Shown: piece after piece, positions 46,717 to 55,730 of the stretch
Layout: each line of letters begins with the position of its first letter
Numbering within the stretch: position 1 is the first letter of the stretch
DNA from: Rhizobium rhizogenes
Lineage (GTDB): Bacteria; Pseudomonadota; Alphaproteobacteria; Rhizobiales; Rhizobiaceae
DNA length: 64,000 nucleotides
Direction of reading: 5' to 3'
Assembly (NCBI RefSeq): GCF_002005205.3
Contig: NZ_CP019702.2
Location: forward strand, 1,616,001 to 1,680,000
Position numbers and translations under genes: made by a program
The notes under the pieces: model-generated
Told to the model about the DNA's origin: nothing
What the model saw: only the letters and a program-made list of their open reading frames with translations
The model's database searches: none

Positions 46717-48063
46717 TCATGGTTCTTCGCTGCTCAAATTGCCTTTTGGTAGGCCACCTTCGACCGAGATGATCCGCTGGATATAAAGCGGTTCGTTGGA
46801 ACTGGGTGGCGTGGTGCCGAAGCCTGGAAGCATCCGCAGGTAAAATGCATAGCCATCCGGGTTGATATCGGGATCGATTGGGATTCCGTTCGCCGTCGCC
46901 CACATCCAGCCACTGTTTGCAGCTGCTACGGTGTTTGAAAATTGCAGGGCCGAGCAACTGATCGTTCGTATCGCTCCGCCGCTTTTTGCAATCAGAGTAA
47001 TATAGGGCGGTCGTTGCTCTGCGTTGTTTTTATAGAGGACCGAAAAGGATATGGTTTTACCGATCATCGCCGCGGCCTCCTTGTTGCGGAAGTAACGAAA
47101 CAGTGCGGCCGACTGGCTGCCATTGGCGCGTAAGGCGAGGCTGTAAGCAAAGGATGGGGAAAAGGTGGTCTCGGTGCTTTTGGTGGCGGTGCCGGGTGCG
47201 CTGAGGTTCCAGCCTGCCGGCGCGGTACCTGACCAATCGGTGAAATCTCCGTTGGCAATGAGATTTGTGGCGGGAAGCTTCGGCCAGCAAGGCGTCTGAA
47301 AGCCTATATCCGCCGCCGAAGCCAGATAGGAACCGAACAGAACCCGGGCGACAAGCTGTGAGCCGGCCTCGTTGGGATGGATGTTGTCCCGGTAAAGCGC
47401 GGCATCCTTACCCTTTGCGACAAATGCCGCATGTGTGTCCGCCAGCGTCAGATTCGGGTGGGATCGTGCCAGGTCGAGGATCGCCTGATAGACCTTGTCG
47501 TAATCCGTACTGTCCCGCCAGGGGTTCTGGGTGGTGATAAGCTGAGGAGCGCCAGGCCATTGCCATTCGGTCATGCCGAGCGGCCCGAGCAGGGCGGATC
47601 TTCCTGAACTCAGGATACCGCCCGGTGCTTCGAAACTCTGCATATTGTGCCCCTGATGCAGGATGCACAGATCGGGGCGTGGAATCCTCAGCGCTGCTGC
47701 ACGCTGTTCTGCAAGCATGTAGCCCGCCATGCCGCCGGGCAGCGCCGCGAGATAGACAGTCAGCGTGGCTCCCGCGCCGGCGCGTAATGTGACCGGATCG
47801 GCATAGGCTTTCGGTCCGGTTGCGGCATTTGTCTGCCATTCCGCCCAGCGGTACAATACGACCTTCGCATCGTGCAGGTCGCCAAGCATTGTGGCGAATT
47901 GCTGGAATGGTCCCGCGTCGGCATAGGCGGTGCTGTCGCCATTCACGAAGATCGTGGCGTCCTGGCCGGCGGTCAGGCGTGCGCGCAAGGGCGAAAGCGC
48001 GTTCAGCGAAGGGACCACGGCACCCGTGTTTCCCGGAATAATGCCAAGCGTCAGGCCGATCAT
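46717..48063 (-). CDS. SGNH/GDSL hydrolase with C-terminal carbohydrate-binding-like domain
   Basis: A 448-residue protein from MIGLTLGIIPGNT (ribosome site GGAAGAGG). The SGNH residues are visible: Ser44 in VNGDSTAYAD, Asn140 in HQGHN, and Asp226/His229 in RDNIHPNEAG. A C-terminal region (from about 260) begins NLIANGDFTDWSGTAPAGW, resembling CBM4/9-type domains. The enzyme probably removes ester groups such as acetyl from polysaccharide. No clear signal peptide is present, so the route to an external substrate is unclear. Confidence 0.82.
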   Translation of the reverse strand: MIGLTLGIIPGNTGAVVPSLNALSPLRARLTAGQDATIFVNGDSTAYADAGPFQQFATMLGDLHDAKVVLYRWAEWQTNAATGPKAYADPVTLRAGAGATLTVYLAALPGGMAGYMLAEQRAAALRIPRPDLCILHQGHNMQSFEAPGGILSSGRSALLGPLGMTEWQWPGAPQLITTQNPWRDSTDYDKVYQAILDLARSHPNLTLADTHAAFVAKGKDAALYRDNIHPNEAGSQLVARVLFGSYLASAADIGFQTPCWPKLPATNLIANGDFTDWSGTAPAGWNLSAPGTATKSTETTFSPSFAYSLALRANGSQSAALFRYFRNKEAAAMIGKTISFSVLYKNNAEQRPPYITLIAKSGGAIRTISCSALQFSNTVAAANSGWMWATANGIPIDPDINPDGYAFYLRMLPGFGTTPPSSNEPLYIQRIISVEGGLPKGNLSSEEP

Positions 48064-48469
48064 GCCGGCACCTCTTCCGTTGCCGGCGTATATGTGCATA
48101 TCTTGGGTTTGAGCGGTGTCATCGTTCGTTCTCCTGGTCTGGCGCTAGGATAGCCCCACCACAAGGTCCGGGGAAAAAGCGTCAGGAGTGGAACGCCGAG
48201 CAGCGGCAAAATTAAACGTCATGAAATTTTCTTCAATTTTTTCTAAAATATTTAAACGAGATATTATTATTTTTATTGCGAGCGGCTAAAATATAAAGCC
48301 GCATAAAGGTTTGAATGTCGTTTTTTCTAATCGCAAGCAGATATTGCCATTCTTATACTAGATCGACGCGGGAAGATATCCCCGCCGTTGCAGCCTGCGC
48401 CGAACTTTTTCGCAGGGCGTCTCATCATGCCCGTCATTCCGGACAAATGCTTCCGCGCGGTATCCGCGC
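48064..48469. other. Divergent intergenic region, SGNH hydrolase / glycosyltransferase
   Basis: The middle (about 48210-48360) is strongly AT-rich (AAATTTTCTTCAATTTTTTC and similar) and probably holds the promoters of both divergent genes. No RNA gene, terminator or ORF of interest seen. Confidence 0.5.
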
Positions 48470-48484
48470 ATGGCGGGTGGCAGC

Positions 48485-49633
48485 ATGACGTCAGCTCTTT
48501 TTGTCAGCCATACCGGAGAAAAGGGCGGAGCCGAGCTTTTCCTTGCCGATCTGATCAAGGCCGGGCCGCATTCCTGGCGCGCCTGTTTTCTCAGTGGCGG
48601 TGGTGCCGCCGAGGACCTGGCGGCGGCCGGCAGACCTCCGGTCCTGCTGTCTGCCGGAGAGAAGATGCTGTCGATCCGGCGTGACTCATCGTTCGGTGCG
48701 ATGGTGCGCGGTGCGGCCGACGTGGCGGCCGTTGCCTGGCAGTTGAGCCGGCAGGCGAGACACTACGATGTTATCTGCGCCAATTCGCAAAAGGCGCTTT
48801 TTGTCTGCGCGCTCGCGGCGAAACTCAGTCGCCGCCCGCTCGTCTGGATTTTGCACGATATCGTCACCGACCCTGCCTTCAGTTCCGCCAATCGCCGCGC
48901 CTCGCTGGCCTTTGCCCGCTTTTTCGCAAGGTTGGTGGCCGTCAATTCCGAGGAAACCGGCCGGGCGTTCGTTGAAGCCGGCGGCGAGGCGGACAAGGTC
49001 CGTATCGTTTACAATGGCTTCGATCCTGCAATGGCCGTGGCACACGGCCCTGACAGAGCCGCACGGCTGCGTGGCGAACTGGGCCTTGGACCGCAGCCGG
49101 TTGTCGGGCTGTTTGGCCGGCTGAGTGAGTGGAAAGGTCAGCATGTTTTCCTGGAAGCCATTGCGGCGATTGATGGCGTGCAGGCCATCATCGTCGGCGG
49201 TGCGCTTTTCGGACAGGAGGCCTATGAGGCGCGGATCCGTGAACAGGCATCCCGTCTTGGACTTGATGGTCGCGTTCGTTTTCTCGGCTTCCGTTCGGAT
49301 GTGCCGGAATTGATGGCGGCTGTGGATGCCGTTGCCCATACCTCGATTGTCGCCGAACCTTTTGGCCGGGTGGTGGTCGAAGCGATGATGTGTGGCAGGC
49401 CGGTTGTCGCCACACATGGCGGCGGGGTGACCGAGATCATCCGGGATGGCGAAACAGGTCTTCTGGTGCCGCCGGGTGATGCTTCGGCGTTGGCCGCAGC
49501 GCTCGGCTGCATCCTGTCGCAACCGGCCTTGGCGGAAAGGCTGGCACAGAATGGACGGGAGGATGTGAACCGTCGGTTTTCGCTGGAGGAGACCTGCCGT
49601 TCGGTCTCTGCCTTGCTGTCGGAAGCGATATAG
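48485..49633 (+). CDS. Glycosyltransferase family 4
   Basis: About 382 residues from MTSALFVSHTGEKGGAELF; an ATG five codons earlier (48470) is also possible. GT-B fold: N-terminal GGAELFLADLI loop, then GLFGRLSEWKGQHVFLEAI and the nucleotide-sugar motif EPFGRVVVEAMMCGRPVVAT (E-x7-E). It is predicted to add a sugar to a lipid-linked polysaccharide repeat at the cytoplasmic face. The next glycosyltransferase follows by 30 bases on the same strand. Confidence 0.92.
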   Translation: MTSALFVSHTGEKGGAELFLADLIKAGPHSWRACFLSGGGAAEDLAAAGRPPVLLSAGEKMLSIRRDSSFGAMVRGAADVAAVAWQLSRQARHYDVICANSQKALFVCALAAKLSRRPLVWILHDIVTDPAFSSANRRASLAFARFFARLVAVNSEETGRAFVEAGGEADKVRIVYNGFDPAMAVAHGPDRAARLRGELGLGPQPVVGLFGRLSEWKGQHVFLEAIAAIDGVQAIIVGGALFGQEAYEARIREQASRLGLDGRVRFLGFRSDVPELMAAVDAVAHTSIVAEPFGRVVVEAMMCGRPVVATHGGGVTEIIRDGETGLLVPPGDASALAAALGCILSQPALAERLAQNGREDVNRRFSLEETCRSVSALLSEAI

Positions 49634-49663
49634 CACCGAGCTGATAATCGACCGGGGTGGACA

Positions 49664-50782
49664 ATGCGGGCAATTGGAAAGAGCAGGATGCGCATTCTCG
49701 TCAACATGCCGAGCCAGCACGGCGGCAAGCCCTCCGGCGTAGCCCGTGTGACCTTCAGCCTGCTGGAGCGGCTGCTGGAGCAGACGCGGGACGACTATAT
49801 CCTGCGCTCCCCCTGGGCACGGGCGCAATTGCCCGAAAACCTGCGTGACAGCCGGTTACAGCTGATTGAGACGCCGCGACCCCGTATTATGGTTTTCGAT
49901 GTGCTGCGCCAGGCGGCGGTGTTGCCGGCACTTTGCCGCCGGCACGGCATCGACGTGCTGTTCAATGCCGATCCCTTCGGAAGTCCGCTCGGCGGCAGAC
50001 GGCGGATTACTCTCGTTCACGACCTTTATTTCAAGACCATCCCCGAACAGATCGGCTGGCGCGCGACGCTGACGACCGATTTCATCTTTCGCTTGATGAT
50101 GGCCGGTTCGGATCAGATCACCTGTGTATCCGAGGCGACGCGCAGGGATCTGGCGCGCTTTTATCCCGTCGCTGCGGGGAAAAGCATGACGATCCATTCC
50201 GACAGTACATTGAAGATCGACCTCGAGGCTCCCGACGGTGCGCGTCCGGTTGCAGGTCCCTATATACTGGCGGTCGGAAATGCGACGTCCAACAAGAATT
50301 TCGCCCTTCTTGGCAAGGCTTTTGCGCGGCTGGGCAGGACAATGCCGGACCTGCATGTCGTGCATGTCGGCCGCGATGATGCCGAGGAAATCGGCAGCAT
50401 GCTGGACGACCCGGAGCTGAAGACGCGGCTGATCCGGCTTTCCGGCATAGACGACCGGCAACTGGCCGCGCTTTACCGCCACGCGGCATGTCTTTGCGTG
50501 CCTTCGACCTATGAGGGGTTCTGCCTGCCGGTGCTGGAGGCGCAGCAACTGGGATGCCCGGTCGTCTGCTCCAACCGTTCCGCCACGCCCGAAATTGCCG
50601 GCAAGGGGGCTCTTACCTTTGATCCCGCTGATCCGGACAGTCTTCTGGCAGCGCTGGAGCGGCTTTTCCGCGAGCCGGCTCTGGCAGACTCTCTTCGTGA
50701 GGCTGGTTATGAAAACCGTGCGTTATATTCATGGCAGAAGGCGGCAGACAGCTATGCGCAGCTTTTTCATGAAAAGGTGTGA
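49664..50782 (+). CDS. Glycosyltransferase family 4
   Basis: A 372-residue GT-B glycosyltransferase. GGKPSGVARVTFSLLERLL lies near the N-terminus, TLVHDLYFKTIPEQIGWRAT in the first half and STYEGFCLPVLEAQQLGCPV carries the E-x7-E nucleotide-sugar motif. The start MRAIGKSRM has a GGGGTGG ribosome site. It forms a two-gene plus-strand unit with the gene at 48485 and is flanked by a convergent acyltransferase. Donor and acceptor are unknown. Confidence 0.92.
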   Translation: MRAIGKSRMRILVNMPSQHGGKPSGVARVTFSLLERLLEQTRDDYILRSPWARAQLPENLRDSRLQLIETPRPRIMVFDVLRQAAVLPALCRRHGIDVLFNADPFGSPLGGRRRITLVHDLYFKTIPEQIGWRATLTTDFIFRLMMAGSDQITCVSEATRRDLARFYPVAAGKSMTIHSDSTLKIDLEAPDGARPVAGPYILAVGNATSNKNFALLGKAFARLGRTMPDLHVVHVGRDDAEEIGSMLDDPELKTRLIRLSGIDDRQLAALYRHAACLCVPSTYEGFCLPVLEAQQLGCPVVCSNRSATPEIAGKGALTFDPADPDSLLAALERLFREPALADSLREAGYENRALYSWQKAADSYAQLFHEKV

Positions 50783-50861
50783 GTAGGCCACGCTTCGTTG
50801 TCGAGGCAAAAGAAAATCGGCTGACTTCCCGGCGTGTCGCCACCATGACTCAGGACATGTG

Positions 50862-51941
50862 TTAGCCAGTTGAGGGACTGGGCTTAGCGAGAAAACGCGT
50901 GAAGGATCCACGCAGTGATTTGTTGAGGGGTGCTTCCACATACCGAAACATGATGAGGCCTGCCGCAATCGACAGGACAAGTGCGCCAATAGTCGTTACC
51001 AACGCAAACGTTAATGGATCGGATGAGAGTATCTTGGCCACCTTGGATGCCCCATGCAGCATCAAGCCGTGAATAAGATAGATCGAATAGCTTGCATTGC
51101 CGATTTCGATGAAGCCAAAGCGCCGCCATATATGTCCCGCTCGTTCCAGAGACACCGCCGACAAGACGATGAAGAAGCTGGCCAAGCCCCATGTGAATGG
51201 GCGGACAAAGGCAGAGAAGTAAGACGACGCTCCTGTTCCGGAGAAAGTGAAGGCCGGGGCAAGAAGGAATACTAAAGACAAGGCGAGAAAAGCAGCGGCA
51301 AAAGGAAGTATCCGATTTGGCTCGCACGTCTTTTCCATCCAAGCGAGGCAATGATAGCAGGCGATGCCGAAACCGAATTCGAGTATGATCGGATTTCCAT
51401 AATACGTCGCGTAAAAATTCTGGAATCCGAAGAATCGCGGTAAAAGTGTAATCAGGATGAGTATTGCCACCGCCGGATGTCGTAGCTGGATCCTTGGAAT
51501 TAAGAGGCAGATCGAAAAAATGAGGTAGAAGAAGATTTCGTAGTTAAGTGTCCAACCAACGGTCACGATCGGCTCAGCGGCACCGCTACGCAAAAAAGGT
51601 ATGAAGAACAAGGATTTTAAGAAATATTCCGGCGTAAGCTCCGTTACGCCCACGGGATTGAAACCCGACAAAAACAGGAAAGTGAAAAACAGCGTGATGA
51701 TCCAGTAGAGCGGAACGACACGAAAAATACGGTGACTGAGAAATGATGAGGCTGTGATATCTCGCGAAGCCGTTGTCGCGGCCATGATGAAGCCACTTAA
51801 AACAAAAAATATATCGACGCCTGCTAGGCCAAGGCCGAAAAACCAAGTTGAAGGAAGAATATCTTTCCAGTAAATTTCACTATGGTAAAAAAATACCATT
51901 ATCGCCGCAAATGCGCGTAAAATCTGAAGATTGTAAATCAT
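50862..51941 (-). CDS. Acyltransferase 3 family membrane protein
   Basis: A 359-residue polytopic protein: LRAFAAIMVFFYHSEIYW (Arg-x10-His) at the N-terminus, GVDIFFVLSGFIM, RIFRVVPLYW and VGWTLNYEIFFY, all typical of exopolysaccharide acyltransferases such as ExoZ. It is predicted to acetylate or acylate the polysaccharide. It is the second of three such proteins in this locus. Upstream (51942-52137) is AT-rich and empty. Confidence 0.93.
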   Translation of the reverse strand: MIYNLQILRAFAAIMVFFYHSEIYWKDILPSTWFFGLGLAGVDIFFVLSGFIMAATTASRDITASSFLSHRIFRVVPLYWIITLFFTFLFLSGFNPVGVTELTPEYFLKSLFFIPFLRSGAAEPIVTVGWTLNYEIFFYLIFSICLLIPRIQLRHPAVAILILITLLPRFFGFQNFYATYYGNPIILEFGFGIACYHCLAWMEKTCEPNRILPFAAAFLALSLVFLLAPAFTFSGTGASSYFSAFVRPFTWGLASFFIVLSAVSLERAGHIWRRFGFIEIGNASYSIYLIHGLMLHGASKVAKILSSDPLTFALVTTIGALVLSIAAGLIMFRYVEAPLNKSLRGSFTRFLAKPSPSTG

Positions 51942-52137
51942 TGCTGGCTCAAAAACTGTAATTGAGAAATTTATTGGAAAGAATATTATTTTTTATATTT
52001 TTGAATGACGGAATATATCTTGAGTAGATAGGCGGGCCTCTGCCAAAATGACATGGCGTGAGAAATCCAGGGCTCACGATAGCATGGTAGAGTTCACGCG
52101 AATATATAAAACAATCAGGCGTGCCCGAAATCTGCTG

Positions 52138-53343
52138 CTACGGTTTGATTTTGTCGCGCAAATCCGAATAAAGCGCTTCATATGCCGCAATCACCCGTTC
52201 GGGTGATACGCCATGGAAAATCCTTTCTCTTGTTTCCGGGGACTCTGCGAGAATGGCGGGGTTGCGCATGGCTGTAGCCATGCGTGCGGCCAGTTCGGTG
52301 GCGTTGCCCGGTGCAAACAGGCGCTCGGGTCTGTCATGGCCAATCTGTTCGGCGACGCCGGCGAGATTGGCGCCGATGACGGGTACGCCGCGCAGAATGG
52401 CTTCGGCAACGGTACGCCCGAAGGCTTCCGGCCATAAAGGTGGTACGATCAGACAATCTATACCGGCAAAAAACGTGTCCGCCTCAACATAGCCGGGAAA
52501 TGCGACCGGAAGACCCCTGGTTTTTTGCTGGTAGGAGCCGATGCCCCCCGGCGCACGACCGGCCATGACCAGCTGCCAGCCCTCCGGCGGCAGGAGCCGC
52601 AGTGCTTCGATCAGCAGATCGGCACCTTTGGGGGCTTCGATACGACCGAGATAGCCGAAAACGAGAGGCTGTCCGGGCGCGCGGGGAGCGCGATTTTCCT
52701 GAGAGGCGGGTGGTGCGATGGCGTTCCAGATCACGGTGCGACGGTCTGCCGGGACATGCGAGAAAAAGCCGGCCTGCACATGCCGTTCGACAATATCGCG
52801 ACCGACGCCGGCTACGGCGTCGACGGCACATTGGCACCGCCGGTGCAGATAGGAAAAGGCGCGGCATTTCCTGTTGTTGCCGTCACAAATATGTCCGTCG
52901 TGAAACAGCGAGCCATTGGTGCACATGCTGGTGAAATCATGCAGGGAATGGACGAGCGGAATGCCCCGTTTGCGGACCATCGGCCAGATCAGTGGGGTCA
53001 ACTCCGACAGCGAATGGGTGTTGACGACGTCCGGGCGAAAATCATCGATGACACGTGCGAGCCGGCGCACGAGGCGAGGGTCGAGCTGTACAGCGATCTT
53101 GTAATATTTTCGCTTCCATCCCGGTTGCTGTTCCCAGTCCCCGATGAAAAATGGCGTCGTATGCCCGAGGCGGTGGATGGTGAAGCCGTCGCGTTGTTCC
53201 CTGGCCTGCTGTTCCCGCGAAATGGCGGCCACGGCAACCTTATGTCCCTTGCCCGCCAGCCCGCGCGCGAGGTCTTCCACGAAGATTTCCGCGCCTCCCA
53301 CCCGGTCCGGAAAAAATAGCGACGTTACCTGCAATATCCGCAT
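52138..53343 (-). CDS. Glycosyltransferase family 4
   Basis: A 401-residue GT-B enzyme from MRILQVTSLFFPDRVGGAEI. RPDVVNTHSLSELTPLIWP, a cysteine-rich stretch (CTNGSLFHDGHICDGNNRKC), GYLGRIEAPKGADLLIEAL and the motif EAFGRTVAEAILRGVPVIGA are visible. It is clearly paralogous to the gene at 62197 (RPDVLNTHSL, GIPIVH and Cys-rich middle in equivalent places). It lies 80 bases downstream of the polymerase-like gene on the same strand. Confidence 0.92.
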   Translation of the reverse strand: MRILQVTSLFFPDRVGGAEIFVEDLARGLAGKGHKVAVAAISREQQAREQRDGFTIHRLGHTTPFFIGDWEQQPGWKRKYYKIAVQLDPRLVRRLARVIDDFRPDVVNTHSLSELTPLIWPMVRKRGIPLVHSLHDFTSMCTNGSLFHDGHICDGNNRKCRAFSYLHRRCQCAVDAVAGVGRDIVERHVQAGFFSHVPADRRTVIWNAIAPPASQENRAPRAPGQPLVFGYLGRIEAPKGADLLIEALRLLPPEGWQLVMAGRAPGGIGSYQQKTRGLPVAFPGYVEADTFFAGIDCLIVPPLWPEAFGRTVAEAILRGVPVIGANLAGVAEQIGHDRPERLFAPGNATELAARMATAMRNPAILAESPETRERIFHGVSPERVIAAYEALYSDLRDKIKP

Positions 53344-53423
53344 GCCGAAATTTCCGCTTCTATATTCAACTCTGCAATCGTCACCCGGTTCGGTATCCAT
53401 GACAGGAACGCGGCGGCCGGGTG

Positions 53424-54983
53424 TTAGGGGTGTTGAAATGCCTGTTCATCGAGCCGCGCATGGCCGGCGGTTGAAGGCTCGCCGGAAGCCTGCCTGTGCC
53501 GCCGGCGTCCATCCCGCTCTGTTCCGGGTGGATTGAGGCAAAGCGTGACGACGGGAGCAAGGAAGATGGCATAGGCCATGGCGAAGCCGGGAATCTGCAA
53601 GGAAAAATCAAGGGTTGAATGCAGGGCGACAAGTGCCAGACCGGCAAGGCCGAGATGCGCGGCATAACGATAACTTTTGCGCCTGCGCATCCCGATCGCG
53701 AAAATGATCAATTGGGCAAGCACAAAAAAGGCGGCGTAAAACGGAAAGGCGGCGCCCAGCGTCAGCAGGCCTTCGGCATAGACATTATGGGCATGGGTGA
53801 CGACGGCGTTCACCCCGCATTGCGCCGCATGATAAGGCGCATAGGTTTCCGCAAAACTTGCAAGTCCCGATCCCCAGGGCCAGCTGTCGCTGATGGCGCG
53901 CGAGATGCCCGGCATGTAGCAAAAGCGCATGTCGTCTTCCAGCCGCGTCTCCATGCGAAGCGCCACACGATTGGCAAAGAGCGAGAACAGGCCGACGGCG
54001 ATGGCGAGCATGATTGCCGCCCGGCGTTTGAACCCGCGCCGCCTTCGCCGGGGAGCCGCGCTGCGGCTCGTTCTCGAGGGTGAGTTGAAAACGGTGAGGA
54101 GAATAAGGAAAAGCAGCGCCGCAAAGCTCGACATGATCCCGGCGCGCGAACCGGTCAGCATCAGTGCGATGAAGCAGAGGGCAGCAAGCACGCCGATGAA
54201 GGCAGCCCTGCGGATGAGGCGCTTCTGTTCGGCCGGCACCGTCAGGCGATTGGCCACAAGCGCCCTTACCATGTGCCAGTCCGGAGCCTGCAACCTCTTG
54301 TGAAACAACGAGAAGAGCGCAAGCAGGATGAGGCCGAAGAAGGTTGCGGCGGTGTTGCGATTGACAAAAAGGCCGGTCAGGCTGCCGAGATAGAAGCGTT
54401 TCTGAATGAAGCCCAGCATTTCCGGAAACAGCAGGAATTGCACGATCGACCCCAGCGCGAGCCAGCCGCCGCCTATCGCGAACCACCGCAACATTTTTGC
54501 AGCGCGCTCGTCAGTATCGAAAATCACGAGACCGGCCATGAAGGCGCCGAAGGGCAGGGCGGCACTGAGCAGGCCGAGCCGGTCATCCGCCGGGGTGAGC
54601 GAGATGGTTGCCGCCGGTGCGATTTGTGTGAACATGGTGGCGGCGGACCATGCCGGATTGGGCGAAGCGATGCGCGGCAGGGATGATGCCTGCAGCAGCA
54701 TCTGGATGATGAGCGCCGCAAGCAGAAAACAGGCGGCCGCGAGCGCCTTGCCGGTGCCGCCGCGGGGTGGCCCGAAGACAAGAATGGCGGGCACCAGCAG
54801 GAGATACATCGCCAGCGTGACGACGATGCGGCTCTCTATCTCGGTTGCGCCGCGATTGAGGAGCGCCAGCAGGAAAATCGCCCAGAACGCCCCTGTGGCG
54901 ATCACCCGGAAATAATCGCGAAATACCACCGGTCGCGACGGCGAGGAGGAGAGTATTCCGGATCGGGTAAGGGTGGGTATCAT
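53424..54983 (-). CDS. O-antigen ligase / polysaccharide polymerase family protein
   Basis: A 519-residue protein with about 11 helices. The central GLFVNRNTAATFFGLILLALF and TGSRAGIMSSFAALLFL, and the periplasmic loop with GSGLASFAETYAPYH and VVTHAHNVYAEGLLTLG, match the Wzy_C/O-antigen ligase family (conserved NR, GSRAG and HNxY). The C-terminal tail is polar (RDGRRRHRQASGEPSTAGHA). It is downstream of the Wzc-like kinase gene in the same direction and is a good candidate for the polymerase of the locus. Confidence 0.87.
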   Translation of the reverse strand: MIPTLTRSGILSSSPSRPVVFRDYFRVIATGAFWAIFLLALLNRGATEIESRIVVTLAMYLLLVPAILVFGPPRGGTGKALAAACFLLAALIIQMLLQASSLPRIASPNPAWSAATMFTQIAPAATISLTPADDRLGLLSAALPFGAFMAGLVIFDTDERAAKMLRWFAIGGGWLALGSIVQFLLFPEMLGFIQKRFYLGSLTGLFVNRNTAATFFGLILLALFSLFHKRLQAPDWHMVRALVANRLTVPAEQKRLIRRAAFIGVLAALCFIALMLTGSRAGIMSSFAALLFLILLTVFNSPSRTSRSAAPRRRRRGFKRRAAIMLAIAVGLFSLFANRVALRMETRLEDDMRFCYMPGISRAISDSWPWGSGLASFAETYAPYHAAQCGVNAVVTHAHNVYAEGLLTLGAAFPFYAAFFVLAQLIIFAIGMRRRKSYRYAAHLGLAGLALVALHSTLDFSLQIPGFAMAYAIFLAPVVTLCLNPPGTERDGRRRHRQASGEPSTAGHARLDEQAFQHP

Positions 54984-55052
54984 CGGCTCCGGCTTTGCAA
55001 GACCTGGTTGCGGTGGTGATATGCGAGACGGCGTGCCGCCGCGCGCTCGGCT

Positions 55053-55730
55053 TTATTGCTTCGGCTTGTTGCGATTGATTTCGCCTGGCTGCTCCTGTTG
55101 GCAGACATCGCGCAGGGTCCAGCGCAGGATTTCCCCTTCCTTGCCGCAGACGACCGCTATATCCGCATCTCGGGCCGCTTCGGCCTGCGGCAGCGTCCCT
55201 CTTGGAAATTGCTGCCACATGACAAAGCGCCCGCGTATCAGATTGGCGTCCGCCGGCCCGTAAAGCTGGGAAAAATTCATCAATACGGCTGTCTCCAGCG
55301 GCGAGGCGTTGCGCAGCGAACGAACCATGGCAAGGCGCAGCCACACATCGCCATTGGCGGGAAAACAGGAGAGCGCATGCCGAATATAGGTTTCGGCAAA
55401 GCCAAGACGCGCTGCGGTGGTCTCGGTTGCCGCATCCTCGATATTCGCATCGAGATCAGCCAGAACCAGTCGCAACCCCGCCTTGACGATATCTGCCCGA
55501 CAGATTTTCTCTGCGATGACGGGCTGGAGCTGGCTGACGGTTTTCGCAAGGAGATCGGGTGCCAGACCGGCTTTGTCGTCGGCAATTCTCGCCATCGCAA
55601 CGATGTCGGAAAAACGCCGGGTTTCGGAAAATGCCTGCGCCGCGATGGATAAAACAAATGCGGAAATGACGAGAACCGGCAGGGCCGCGAGGACTTTGTG
55701 CAGCAGCGTCACATCGCCCCGGCTAGTCAT
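55053..55730 (-). CDS. Hypothetical membrane-anchored protein of the polysaccharide locus
   Basis: A 225-residue protein with one N-terminal membrane segment (VLAALPVLVISAFVLSIAAQ), then a helical, probably periplasmic domain with a TPR-like character (AARLGFAETYIRHALSCFPANGDVW). It contains Cys residues in KICRAD, SCFP, VVCGK and DVCQQ. The start overlaps the end of the Wzc-like gene by 8 bases, so it is co-translated with it. It may assist polymerisation or export; no family recognised. Confidence 0.8.
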   Translation of the reverse strand: MTSRGDVTLLHKVLAALPVLVISAFVLSIAAQAFSETRRFSDIVAMARIADDKAGLAPDLLAKTVSQLQPVIAEKICRADIVKAGLRLVLADLDANIEDAATETTAARLGFAETYIRHALSCFPANGDVWLRLAMVRSLRNASPLETAVLMNFSQLYGPADANLIRGRFVMWQQFPRGTLPQAEAARDADIAVVCGKEGEILRWTLRDVCQQEQPGEINRNKPKQ

